Source: Rhodobacter sp.
GTDB lineage: Bacteria > Pseudomonadota > Alphaproteobacteria > Rhodobacterales > Rhodobacteraceae
DNA length: 64,000 nucleotides
Reading direction: 5' to 3'
Assembly: GCA_030065095.1 (NCBI GenBank)
Contig: JASJDP010000008.1
Span: 186,001-250,000, forward strand
Part shown: positions 27,529 to 35,945 of the stretch, piece by piece
Position numbering within the stretch: position 1 is the stretch's first letter
How the letters are laid out: each line of letters opens with the position of its first letter
Translations under genes and position numbers: made by a program
Notes under the pieces: generated by a model
What the model saw: the letters and a program-made list of their open reading frames with translations, nothing else
Told to the model about the DNA's origin: nothing
Database searches by the model: none

Positions 27529-28694
27529 GCGTGCCGGAACTGGACGAGGCGCGGGGACGGACAGCGCGGCTGCAGGCCGGGATGCGGGCCTCCGGCATTC
27601 CGGTGGCGGTGTTCACCGATCAGGCGTCGATCGCCTATCTGGCAGGGTTCTGGGGGTATCTGGGGGTCGAGTTCGGACGCCCGACCTGCCTGGTGGTGCC
27701 AGGCGACGGTGACCCGGTGGTGATCACGCCGGGGCTGGAAACCGAGATGGTCCGGGCAATGACCTGGGTCTTGGACGTGCGCGGCTGGGACGATGCCGGA
27801 CAGCGGTCCTGGGCGCGGGTGCTGGCGGATGTGCTGGGGGAGGCGCCGAGCGCGATCTGGCTCGAGGCGCGGCGGATTCCGGCCATCCTGCGTTCCTATT
27901 TCGGCGAGCGGTACAAGGGTGTGCCGCTGGGCGATATCGGGCCGCATCTGGATCGGCTGCGGATGATCAAGTCCGAGTTCGAGATCGGTGTGATGCGGCA
28001 GGCGGGCCGGATCGCGGGGGCGATGATGGCGGCGGCCGAAGGCTCGCTGCGGGAAGGCGCGCGCGAATTCGAAAGCGCATTGGCCGTGATCGAGGCGGGG
28101 ACCCGGACGGCGGCGGGGTTTCTGACCGAAGCGGGGCGGGAGCGGTTTGTCTCTCCGCTCATCCACAATCTGCAGATCCTGCAAAGCGGCGGCGACACCT
28201 CGATGGTGCACAGACGCGCATCGATGCGGGCCTACCGGCGGGGCGATCCGGTCTATTTCTGTTTCTGCAACATGATCGATTTCCGGCAGTACAAGCTGGG
28301 CTTCGATCGGATGTTCCACATTGGAGAGGTCAGCGAGGCGGACGCACGTGTGCAGCAGGCGGCGATCGATGCACAGGCTGCGGCGATCTCGGCGATCCGG
28401 CCGGGTGTGCGGGCCGAAGAGGTCGCGGCGGCGGCCGATGAGGTTTACGCCGCACGCGGTTATCAGACCGGCTACCGGACCGGGCGTGCCGTGGGCATGA
28501 GCTGTCTGGAAACGCCGGAACTGAAGCCGGGGGACAAGACGGTGCTTGAGCCGGGCATGACGTTCGCGGTGGACGGAGGGATTTCGGTCGATGGGATCAC
28601 CGCCGGGCGGATCGGCGATACGGTGGTGGTGACCGAGGCGGGGTGTGAATTTCTGACCGACTATCCGCGCGGGATTCTGGTGACCGGCGCGTGA
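27525..28694 (+). CDS. Creatinase/M24 (pita-bread fold) protein with degenerate metal site
   Basis: A 389-residue protein with a creatinase N-domain (~15-150) and an M24 C-domain. The metal ligands of Xaa-Pro peptidases are mostly gone: the Asp pair is replaced by FCFCNMIDFRQYKLG, the first His of GHGIG is Arg (GRAVGMSC), and the last Glu of RIED is Gly (RIGDTVVVTE). That speaks for a metal-free hydrolase of the creatinase kind or a non-enzyme. It is coupled to denD by ATGA. The substrate is unknown. Confidence 0.75.
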   Translation: MSVPELDEARGRTARLQAGMRASGIPVAVFTDQASIAYLAGFWGYLGVEFGRPTCLVVPGDGDPVVITPGLETEMVRAMTWVLDVRGWDDAGQRSWARVLADVLGEAPSAIWLEARRIPAILRSYFGERYKGVPLGDIGPHLDRLRMIKSEFEIGVMRQAGRIAGAMMAAAEGSLREGAREFESALAVIEAGTRTAAGFLTEAGRERFVSPLIHNLQILQSGGDTSMVHRRASMRAYRRGDPVYFCFCNMIDFRQYKLGFDRMFHIGEVSEADARVQQAAIDAQAAAISAIRPGVRAEEVAAAADEVYAARGYQTGYRTGRAVGMSCLETPELKPGDKTVLEPGMTFAVDGGISVDGITAGRIGDTVVVTEAGCEFLTDYPRGILVTGA

Positions 28695-28737
28695 CCCCGC
28701 AGCCGCGCTTCGCGCGGGTCCGGATGTGGTACACCTG

Positions 28738-28781
28738 AATTCCTTTGAAGGAATTTGCCGAGAAATTTCGAAAATTCCTGG
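28738..28781. repeat. Short dispersed repeat copy 2 with 8-bp hairpin
   Basis: AATTCCTT-TG-AAGGAATT (28738-28755) is a perfect hairpin in the gap between the convergent M24 and GntR genes. It is followed by gaaatttcgaaaattcctgg, related to the second half of the repeat at 22903-22926. It may serve as a two-way terminator, though no T-run is present. Confidence 0.55.
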
Positions 28782-28790
28782 GCGCCCGGC

Positions 28791-29456
28791 CTAGCTGTCC
28801 GGCAGCAGGTTGCGTTCCAGATGCGCATGGATCTGGGCCCTGCAGGCGGCCTCGTCGCGGTCCAGCGCGGCGTCGACGATGCGGCGATGCTCGGCCACGT
28901 TGCCGGTCGCGAAGCCGTATTTACCGGCCTCGGTCACATGCTGCTGGCGGAACTGGTCAAAGATCGCCCGGAAGGTCTGGCGCAGAAACGGCGAGCCGCA
29001 GGCGGCGCCGAGGGCATCGTGAAATTCCCACTCGGCCGTGCACCAGAGACGCACGACGGGCGGCTCCATGCCGCGCCGGTCGATTTCGGCCTCGATATGG
29101 CTGAGCTTGTGATGCGCGGCGGTCAGCTGTGCCTCCCACTCGATGCCGCCCCGGCGAATCGAGGCGGTGGCGCCCTCTTGTTCCAGAAGGATGCGGAATT
29201 TGGTCAGGTCGCTTTTGCGTTGGGCCGAGGCGGCCTGGGCGCGAAAGCCGCGCTGGTCCTCGTATTGCGCAAGACCGGCGGCGGAGAGACGCAGCAGAAC
29301 CTCGCGGATCGTGTTGGCCGAACAGCCGTATTCATCCTTCAACGGTCCCGGCAGCAGTTTTTGACCTGGCGCGAATCCCCCCATCGTCAGGCGCTGGCGC
29401 AGGTCCTGATAGATGTCGGGGGTGCCGACCCGGGAGGTTGGCAATGTGTCAGCCAT
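28791..29456 (-). CDS. GntR/FadR-family transcriptional regulator
   Basis: The 221-residue protein has an N-terminal winged helix-turn-helix (~15-75, CSANTIREVLLRLSAAGLA) and a C-terminal all-helical FCD domain (~90-215) with His-rich metal or ligand positions (EWEFHDALG, EHRRIVDAAL). The FCD type usually senses an organic or sugar acid. It is divergent from the TRAP operon, so it likely controls that transporter and perhaps the nearby sugar-acid genes. Confidence 0.87.
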   Translation of the reverse strand: MADTLPTSRVGTPDIYQDLRQRLTMGGFAPGQKLLPGPLKDEYGCSANTIREVLLRLSAAGLAQYEDQRGFRAQAASAQRKSDLTKFRILLEQEGATASIRRGGIEWEAQLTAAHHKLSHIEAEIDRRGMEPPVVRLWCTAEWEFHDALGAACGSPFLRQTFRAIFDQFRQQHVTEAGKYGFATGNVAEHRRIVDAALDRDEAACRAQIHAHLERNLLPDS

Positions 29457-29635
29457 GATGATTAGCGTGGCACAAAATCACGAAATTGCAAGGAAATTTC
29501 AAAATTATCCGCATTTCGGAAATATCTTGCCGGAGGATCAAGCTGTTGCTAGGCTGCTTGGACATTGCGTCAAAACGCGGCGACGACAAGCCGCGGAATG
29601 TTGTGATGCACCAAAAGACCAAAAGGGAGGTCACC
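29457..29635. promoter_or_regulatory. GntR-TRAP divergent promoter region
   Basis: The 179-bp AT-richer gap between the regulator and dctP must hold both promoters. A GAAATTTC palindrome lies at 29493-29500, and TGCAAG/CTTGCC arms flank it at about 29487 and 29525. No clear FadR-type operator can be named. GGGAGG precedes the dctP ATG. Confidence 0.45.
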
Positions 29636-30649
29636 ATGAAATTGATGAAGAAGGCGGCGCTTGCCGCCGGGATTGCCGCGCTTGCCAGCACGGCCGCTGC
29701 ACAGACCAACATCCGCCTGCAGACGCACTATTCGCCCGAGCACCCGTCGGGCAAGCTGGTGGCGTCCTATGTCGACAATGTGCAGACGATGTCGAACGGC
29801 GAGATCACGTTCGAGGTGTTCTATTCCTCGTCCGTCGTGAAGTCGCCGGAAACCTTCGACGCCGCGGCGTCGGGCATTCTGGACTGCGACATGACCGGCG
29901 GCGGCTATCAGGTCGGCAAGAACCCCGCCTTCCAGTTCGTGGGCGACATCATGGGCGGCTACGACACGCCGTATCAGCAGCTGAGCTGGCTGTACTATGG
30001 CGGCGGCTACGATGCGGCGCAGGAACTTTACAACACCTACGGCATGCAGCTGATCGGCTGGTGGGTCTATGGCCAGGAATCGCTGTCTTCGTCCAAGCCG
30101 ATCGCCGGTCCCGAAGACCTGAAGGACTGGAAATTCCGCTCGCCCCCGGGCATGGAAACCAAGATCTTCGAAAAGCTCGGCGCCAAGCCGATCGTGATGG
30201 ATTTCACCGAAATCTTCACCGCGCTTGAAACCGGCATCATCGACGGCGCCGACGCCTCGGGCATCGCCAACAACGTCGGGCTCGGTCTCTATGACCTGGT
30301 GAAGCACGCCAACTACCCCGGCTTCCACTCGATGCCGTCGGACCACCTGGCCTGCCGCAAGGATATGTGGGACGCCATGCCCGAGCATCACCGCCGTATC
30401 ATGTCGGTCGCGATGGAATCGCTGGCATTGCGCACCGCGCTGTCGACCCAGGTGAAGAATGCCGAGGCCGTCGCGATGCTGAAAGAGCAGGGCGTGACGA
30501 TCCACGAGTGGTCGAGCGAAGATCTGGCCGCGTTCCGTGCTGCGGCGCAGGCGACCTGGCCCGAGTTCGCGACCACCGACGAAGCCAAGGCGCTGCTTGC
30601 CAGCCACATGGAATACCTTGGCCAGCTGGGCCTGGTTGTAGGCCAATAA
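29636..30649 (+). CDS. dctP: TRAP transporter solute-binding protein
   Basis: Periplasmic binding protein of a tripartite ATP-independent transporter, 337 residues. The signal peptide (~1-22) is MKLMKKAALAAGIAALASTA followed by AAQTN, with AXA cleavage. DctP features include QTHYSPEHPSGKLVASYVDN and the conserved Arg segment DWKFRSPPGMETKIFEKLGA, which binds the carboxylate. The start has GGGAGG 6 nt ahead. The ligand is probably an organic or sugar acid. Confidence 0.93.
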   Translation: MKLMKKAALAAGIAALASTAAAQTNIRLQTHYSPEHPSGKLVASYVDNVQTMSNGEITFEVFYSSSVVKSPETFDAAASGILDCDMTGGGYQVGKNPAFQFVGDIMGGYDTPYQQLSWLYYGGGYDAAQELYNTYGMQLIGWWVYGQESLSSSKPIAGPEDLKDWKFRSPPGMETKIFEKLGAKPIVMDFTEIFTALETGIIDGADASGIANNVGLGLYDLVKHANYPGFHSMPSDHLACRKDMWDAMPEHHRRIMSVAMESLALRTALSTQVKNAEAVAMLKEQGVTIHEWSSEDLAAFRAAAQATWPEFATTDEAKALLASHMEYLGQLGLVVGQ

Positions 30650-30692
30650 CAGCACGCGCCGGGCGGCTGCGCGCCGCCGCGTTCTAAGATCC

Positions 30693-30723
30693 CGGCCGGG
30701 GCCCTGACGTCGGGCCCCGGCCG
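30693..30723 (+). promoter_or_regulatory. dctP-dctQ intergenic hairpin
   Basis: A perfect 12-bp inverted repeat (cggccggggccc / gggccccggccg) with a 7-nt loop lies in the 125-bp gap after the binding-protein gene. A second, smaller hairpin (GCGGC-TGCGC-GCCGC) is at 30663-30677. Such stems usually lower expression of the permease genes relative to the binding protein, or protect the dctP 3' end. Confidence 0.75.
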
Positions 30724-30774
30724 TCACGGCAGCCGCCGGTCACAGGCGGCGCCCGCCAGGGAGGGACATATCCG

Positions 30775-31581
30775 ATGCACAGCCAATCGATTCGGCTGAT
30801 CGACTGGACGGTGCCACTGGCCTTTATCCTGTGTGCCGCGGTCGTCGTTTGGTCCGGCCCGAACTATCTGATCAGTCTCGGCTGGGCCGATGCCACCATC
30901 GAGAACCGCTATCCCGGCGCCGGCATTGTTCAATATGCGGCGCTGATCATCCTGCCTGTCCTGTTCGTGCTTGGCGTGGCCACGGTCAAACCGGCGCCGA
31001 TGGAGCTGGACGATCTGGGCGGATTTGCCCGGATTTCGCTGTTTCTGGGCCGGGTGACGATGCTGCTGATCGCGCTCTTGGTGGGCGTGATGACCTTTGA
31101 GGTCGTGCTGCGCTACGTGTTCGAACGGCCGACGCTTTGGGCCAACGAGCTGTCGCTTTGGATGGCCGGCTTTCTGTTCCTCTTCGCCGGGCTCTACGCC
31201 ATGCAACAGCGCAGCCACATCCGAATCTTCCTGGTTTACGACCTGTTCCCGCGCTGGCTGCAGAAGGTTTGCGACACGTTTTCGACCCTGCTGATCGTCA
31301 TCTTCATGCTGGCGATGATCTGGGGCGGCTATGGCGAAAGCTCGCAGCAGTTTTTCCGCTGGGAGCTTTTGGGAACCGCCTTTGATCCGCCGATCCCGGC
31401 GACGCTGAGCCCGGCGATCCTGATCGTGATTTCTCTGGTCGCGATCCAGGCCGTGTCGAACCTGATCGAGGACTGGAACAAGGAAAAAGAAGTTCACGCC
31501 ATCGTCGACGACATCGATGTCGACGAACTGACCCTGGGTGCTGTCGGCGACAGCATCCACGAGAAAAAACAGGACAAGTAG
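30775..31581 (+). CDS. dctQ: TRAP transporter small permease, N-terminally extended
   Basis: Small membrane subunit, 268 residues, where DctQ is normally about 160-200. The DctQ core is in the second part: VVLRYVFERPTLWANELSLW and RSHIRIFLVYDLFPRW. Before it lie two extra transmembrane segments (~10-30, 50-68) with a short periplasmic or cytoplasmic loop. The C-terminal tail is charged and ends in EKKQDK. The first codon follows GGGAGGG. Confidence 0.9.
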   Translation: MHSQSIRLIDWTVPLAFILCAAVVVWSGPNYLISLGWADATIENRYPGAGIVQYAALIILPVLFVLGVATVKPAPMELDDLGGFARISLFLGRVTMLLIALLVGVMTFEVVLRYVFERPTLWANELSLWMAGFLFLFAGLYAMQQRSHIRIFLVYDLFPRWLQKVCDTFSTLLIVIFMLAMIWGGYGESSQQFFRWELLGTAFDPPIPATLSPAILIVISLVAIQAVSNLIEDWNKEKEVHAIVDDIDVDELTLGAVGDSIHEKKQDK

Positions 31582-31590
31582 GGCGGCGGC

Positions 31591-33390
31591 ATGGGACTCG
31601 ATATCGGCACCATCTCGATCATCCTGCTGCTGGCGATGCTGATCCTCTTGGCGATCGGCATGCCTCTGGGCTTTGCCTCGGCGTTTCTGGCGGTGGCCGT
31701 GCTGGTCATGCGCTTCGAGCCGTCGATCCTGTGGGATCCGACGACCTTCGGCGACGGCATTCTGACCCGGCAGTTCGGGTCGGGGCCGCTGGCGATCTTG
31801 ATGAAGCGAATATACGATCTGATGACGGATTATGTCCTGATCTCTATTCCGCTCTTCATCTTCATGGCCGCGTTGCTGGAACGGTCGGGCATTGCCGAAA
31901 GCATGTATTCGTCGCTGAACGTCTGGCTGAACCGGACGCGCGGCGGCATCGCCATCGTGACCTCGATCATGGCGGTCATCATGGCGGCGATGTCGGGGAT
32001 CATCGGCGGCGAGGTGGTTCTCTTGGGTCTGATCGCGCTGCCGCAGATGTTGCGATTAGGCTATAACCAGAACCTGGCGATCGGCACGATCTGCGCCAGC
32101 GGATCCCTGGGCACGATGATCCCGCCGTCGATCGTGCTGATCATCTTCGGGCTGATCACCGAAACCTCGATCAAGGCGCTGTTCACGGCGGCCTTCGTTC
32201 CGGGGTTCATGCTGGCCTCGTTCATCATCATCTACATCATCATCCGGACGCAGCTGAACCCCAGCCTTGCGCCGCTGCCCGAGCCGTCGCCGGACGATCC
32301 CGAACCGGGCGAGAAGACCAAGCTGTTTCTGACTTTCCTGGCCATCGTCTTTGGCGCGATTTCGGCTCTGGCGTTCCTGCGGGTGATCTTCTTCACGGTG
32401 ACCGGGCAGAATGCGGCGATCGAAGGCGTCGATCCGATCATCTTCGGCACGCCGGGTTATATCCCCTGGTTCGGAGGCGCGGCGGTGCTGCTGCTGGCCT
32501 ACGCCTTCGGGCTGATGGGGCGCGAGCGGGCCGCGCGGGCCTGGGACATGGGCAAGGGGCTGGTGGCGCCGATCGTGGTGATCGGGGTGGTTCTGGGCTC
32601 GATCTATATGGGCATCACGGGCATTACCGAAGCCGCGGGCATGGGCGTTGTGGCGGTGTTCATCATCGCGACGCTTCTGCAGCGCGAGGGGCCGTTCTTC
32701 ACGGTGCAGCGGCTGATCAAATACGGCTTGGCCACGGCCGTGATCGTGGCGGTTGCCTATGGTCTCGATCTCGCCACGGGCATCGGCTGGGCGGAGCTTT
32801 CGGTTGTCGGCCTCGGACTGGGGCTGGTGATCAGCTGTCTTCAGGTGGGCTCGGTGTTCAACATGGTGTGGGATTCACTGATGCGGACGCTGAAGTCGGC
32901 CGGCACCATTATCTGGGTGACCATCGGGGCCACGGCGCTGGCGGGTGCCTACACCATTGCGGGCGGGCCGACCTACGTGGCCAACCTGATCGTCGGCGCC
33001 GATCTGCCGACGATGGGGATCATCCTGACGATGATGGTGATCTTCCTGTTCATGGGCGCCTTCATGGACTGGGTGGGGATCGTCCTGCTGATCATCCCGG
33101 TGTTCCTGCCGATCATCCTGCGGCTGCCGATCGACGAGATCGGTGTTTTCGGCGAGTTGCAGGCGAAATACGTCTCGGTCTGGTTCGGCGTCGTATTCTG
33201 CATGAACATGCAGGTGTCGTTCCTGTCGCCGCCCTTCGGGCCGGCGGCGTTCTACCTGAAATCGGTGGCGCCGCCGCATATTTCGCTGACGGACATCTTC
33301 AAGGGGTTCCTGCCGTTTATCTGCATCCAGATCCTCGCCCTGAGCGTGCTGTTGATCTGGCCGCCGATCGTAGAGCTTTTGTTGCCATAG
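31591..33390 (+). CDS. dctM: TRAP transporter large permease
   Basis: Large transport subunit with many transmembrane helices, 599 residues against ~430 in simple DctM proteins. Family segments are GSLGTMIPPSIVLIIFG and FMGAFMDWVGIVLLIIPVF. The excess lies in the middle (~235-400): a Pro/Glu-rich cytoplasmic stretch and several added helices. It starts 9 bp after dctQ and completes the TRAP operon. Confidence 0.93.
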   Translation: MGLDIGTISIILLLAMLILLAIGMPLGFASAFLAVAVLVMRFEPSILWDPTTFGDGILTRQFGSGPLAILMKRIYDLMTDYVLISIPLFIFMAALLERSGIAESMYSSLNVWLNRTRGGIAIVTSIMAVIMAAMSGIIGGEVVLLGLIALPQMLRLGYNQNLAIGTICASGSLGTMIPPSIVLIIFGLITETSIKALFTAAFVPGFMLASFIIIYIIIRTQLNPSLAPLPEPSPDDPEPGEKTKLFLTFLAIVFGAISALAFLRVIFFTVTGQNAAIEGVDPIIFGTPGYIPWFGGAAVLLLAYAFGLMGRERAARAWDMGKGLVAPIVVIGVVLGSIYMGITGITEAAGMGVVAVFIIATLLQREGPFFTVQRLIKYGLATAVIVAVAYGLDLATGIGWAELSVVGLGLGLVISCLQVGSVFNMVWDSLMRTLKSAGTIIWVTIGATALAGAYTIAGGPTYVANLIVGADLPTMGIILTMMVIFLFMGAFMDWVGIVLLIIPVFLPIILRLPIDEIGVFGELQAKYVSVWFGVVFCMNMQVSFLSPPFGPAAFYLKSVAPPHISLTDIFKGFLPFICIQILALSVLLIWPPIVELLLP

Positions 33391-33461
33391 CCGTGCAGCG
33401 GGCGGGCCGCCCCGCCCACGCGCCCGCGCCCCGCCCGCTGCCCTTTCCGAGGCGTCCGACC

Positions 33462-34403
33462 ATGCTGACCCGGGATCAGATCGACGAGTTCCAGACACGA
33501 GGGTACCTCGTGCTCGACGATGTGCTGGACGAGGGCATCCTTGGGCCGGTTCGCGCCGAGTACGAGGATCTGCTGAACGGGCTTTATGCCGGGTGGCGGG
33601 CTGAAGGACGGGTGGGTGCACCGGTGACGGCGGATTTCTGGGGCAGGCTTTTGACCGCCTACCGGGCGGGCTGTGACTGGTTCCAGCCGATGGATATTTC
33701 ACTGCCCGGCGACCGGATCGCCCTGGATACCCCGTTTCATTTCGGACCCGCTGTCTTCGGTATGCTCACGGCGCCGCGGCTTTTGGACCTGGTCGAGGAC
33801 CTGATCGGCCCCGAGATCACCTCGAACCCGATCCAGCATGTGCGGATCAAGCCGCCGTCCGCCGATCTGCATTCGGACGAGATCCGCGCCCATGTGACCG
33901 CCACCGACTGGCATCAGGACCGGGGCGTCACCCATGAAGAGGCGGATGAGACCGAGATGGTGACCGTCTGGATCGCGATGACGGATGCGACGGCCGAGAA
34001 CGGCTGTCTGCAGGTTCTGCCGCGCACGCCGGCCATGCTGCCGCATTGCCCGAAGGTCCAGACGGCGATTGCCGACGATTTCGTCGATGAGGCACAGGCG
34101 ATCCCGCTGCCGGTGGCGGCGGGTGGCGTCGTCATCCTGCATCCGATGACGCCGCACAGTTCGCTGCCGAACCGGACCGATGGGTTCCGCTGGTCCTTCG
34201 ATCTGCGGTACAACGTGACCGGTCAGCCGACCGGGCGGGCGCACTTTCCGGACTTCGTGGCGCGGTCGCGGGCCGCGCCCGAGACGATATTGCGCGACTG
34301 GCGGATCTGGAAGAAGATGTGGGAAAAGGCTCGGGCGCGCTGTGCCGTGGCCCCGCATGTCGCTATTCACCGCTGGACATCGGATGCGCCTTATTGTGCG
34401 TGA
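33462..34403 (+). CDS. Phytanoyl-CoA dioxygenase (PhyH) family protein
   Basis: Fe(II)/2-oxoglutarate-dependent oxygenase, 313 residues. The facial triad is visible: H151-x-D153 (TDWHQDRG) and H232 (MTPHSSLPN), and the 2-oxoglutarate Arg is in FRWSFDLRYN. It follows the TRAP permease by 71 bp and precedes the UxaA-type dehydratase, so it may open an imported ligand by hydroxylation or demethylation. The substrate is unknown; a second PhyH paralogue is at 37784. Confidence 0.83.
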   Translation: MLTRDQIDEFQTRGYLVLDDVLDEGILGPVRAEYEDLLNGLYAGWRAEGRVGAPVTADFWGRLLTAYRAGCDWFQPMDISLPGDRIALDTPFHFGPAVFGMLTAPRLLDLVEDLIGPEITSNPIQHVRIKPPSADLHSDEIRAHVTATDWHQDRGVTHEEADETEMVTVWIAMTDATAENGCLQVLPRTPAMLPHCPKVQTAIADDFVDEAQAIPLPVAAGGVVILHPMTPHSSLPNRTDGFRWSFDLRYNVTGQPTGRAHFPDFVARSRAAPETILRDWRIWKKMWEKARARCAVAPHVAIHRWTSDAPYCA

Positions 34404-34439
34404 CCTCGCGTGCTGGCACGCAACTGACGGAGTGATCAG

Positions 34440-35945
34440 ATGAAAGATTTCGTTCGCCTCGACCCGTCCGACAATGTCGTGACCGCCACGCGCGCCCTGC
34501 AGGCCGGGCACTCGGTCGAGGACGTGACCACCACCGGGCTGATCCCGTCGGGCCACAAGATCGCGACGCGGGCGATCCGGAAGGGTGAGCAGGTGCGCAA
34601 ATACGCCCAGTTCATCGGGCTGGCGCATGACGACATTGCGCCGGGGGACCATGTGCACACCCACAATCTCGATTTCCGCAGTACCGAGGTGGCGTACGAG
34701 TTCGGGACCGACCTGCGGCCGGTCGAACGGGCGGCGAGGCCGGATACCTTCCTGGGTTACCGGCGCGAGACCGGAAAGGTGGGGACGCGGAATTATATCG
34801 CCATCGTGACCTCGGTGAACTGTTCGGCCACCGCAGCCCGGCGGATTGCGGATGCGTTCGGGCCCGAGGAACTGGCGCCCTATCCAAACGTGGACGGTGT
34901 CGTGGCCTTTGTGCATGGCACGGGTTGCGGCATGGCCGGATCGGGCGACGGCTTCGAGGCGTTGCAGCGGGTGATGTGGGGCTATGCGCGGCATCCCAAC
35001 CACGCCGGCGTGCTGATGGTGGGCCTCGGCTGTGAGATGAACCAGATCGACTGGCTGCTGGAGGCCTACGGGCTGGAACAGGGCCCGCTGTTTCAGGTGA
35101 TGAACATCCAGAACGTGGCCGGGCTGCAGCGAACGATCGACCTTGGTGTCGAGAAGGTGCGCGCGATGCTGCCGCTGGCCAACGAGGCGCAACGCGTGCC
35201 GTGCCCCGCCTCTGAATTGACGGTGGCGCTGCAATGCGGCGGGTCGGATGCTTGGTCCGGGGTCACGGCGAATCCGGCCCTGGGCCACGCGTGCGACCTG
35301 CTGGCGGAACAGGGCGGCACGGGTGTTCTGGCCGAGACGCCGGAGATCTACGGGGCCGAGCATCTGCTGACGCGGCGCGCGGTGTCGCGCGATGTCGGTG
35401 ACAAGCTGGTCGGACTGGTGCGCTGGTGGGAGAATTATACGGCGCGCAACCTCGGCTCGATGGACAACAACCCCTCACCCGGCAACAAGAAGGGCGGGCT
35501 GACGACGATCCTGGAAAAATCGCTGGGTGCGGCGGCGAAGGGTGGAACCTCGCCTCTGATGGGGGTCTACAAATATGCCGAGCCGGTCACAGCCCGCGGC
35601 TTCACGTTCATGGATTCACCCGGCTACGATCCGGCCTCGGTCACCGGGCAGATCGCGGGCGGGTGCAACATGGTTGTGTTCACCACAGGCCGCGGATCGG
35701 CCTTCGGATCCAAGCCCGCGCCGACCATCAAGGTGGCGACGAACACAGAGATGTACATGCGGATGACCGACGACATGGACGTCGATGCCGGTGAGATGCT
35801 GACGGGCGGCGTTTCGCTAGAGGAAAAGGGGCGGGAGATCTACGAACTGATCCTGCGGGTGGCGTCGGGCGAGTCCTCGAAATCCGAAGCTCAGGGACTG
35901 GGCGACTACGAGTTCGTGCCCTGGCAGATCGGAGCGGTGATGTGA
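34440..35945 (+). CDS. UxaA/GarD-family altronate or galactarate dehydratase
   Basis: Iron-dependent acid-sugar dehydratase of 501 residues with the N-terminal SAF domain (~1-95, TTGLIPSGHKIATRAI, GDHVHTHNL) joined to the C-terminal catalytic domain (GTRNYIAIVTSVNCSA, HGTGCGMAG, ALQCGGSDAWSG, SPGNKKGGLTT). Both halves are on one chain, as in E. coli UxaA. The product would be 2-keto-3-deoxygluconate or a related keto-deoxy acid, which fits kdgK downstream. GGAGTGATC precedes the ATG. Confidence 0.87.
   Translation: MKDFVRLDPSDNVVTATRALQAGHSVEDVTTTGLIPSGHKIATRAIRKGEQVRKYAQFIGLAHDDIAPGDHVHTHNLDFRSTEVAYEFGTDLRPVERAARPDTFLGYRRETGKVGTRNYIAIVTSVNCSATAARRIADAFGPEELAPYPNVDGVVAFVHGTGCGMAGSGDGFEALQRVMWGYARHPNHAGVLMVGLGCEMNQIDWLLEAYGLEQGPLFQVMNIQNVAGLQRTIDLGVEKVRAMLPLANEAQRVPCPASELTVALQCGGSDAWSGVTANPALGHACDLLAEQGGTGVLAETPEIYGAEHLLTRRAVSRDVGDKLVGLVRWWENYTARNLGSMDNNPSPGNKKGGLTTILEKSLGAAAKGGTSPLMGVYKYAEPVTARGFTFMDSPGYDPASVTGQIAGGCNMVVFTTGRGSAFGSKPAPTIKVATNTEMYMRMTDDMDVDAGEMLTGGVSLEEKGREIYELILRVASGESSKSEAQGLGDYEFVPWQIGAVM

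Noticed and set aside
27525-28694. DddP, the M24-type DMSP lyase
   Set aside because: Although M24-related and in a Roseobacter-like genome, it lacks the metal residues and the DddP sequence features, and it is coupled to denD, far from the dddQ genes.
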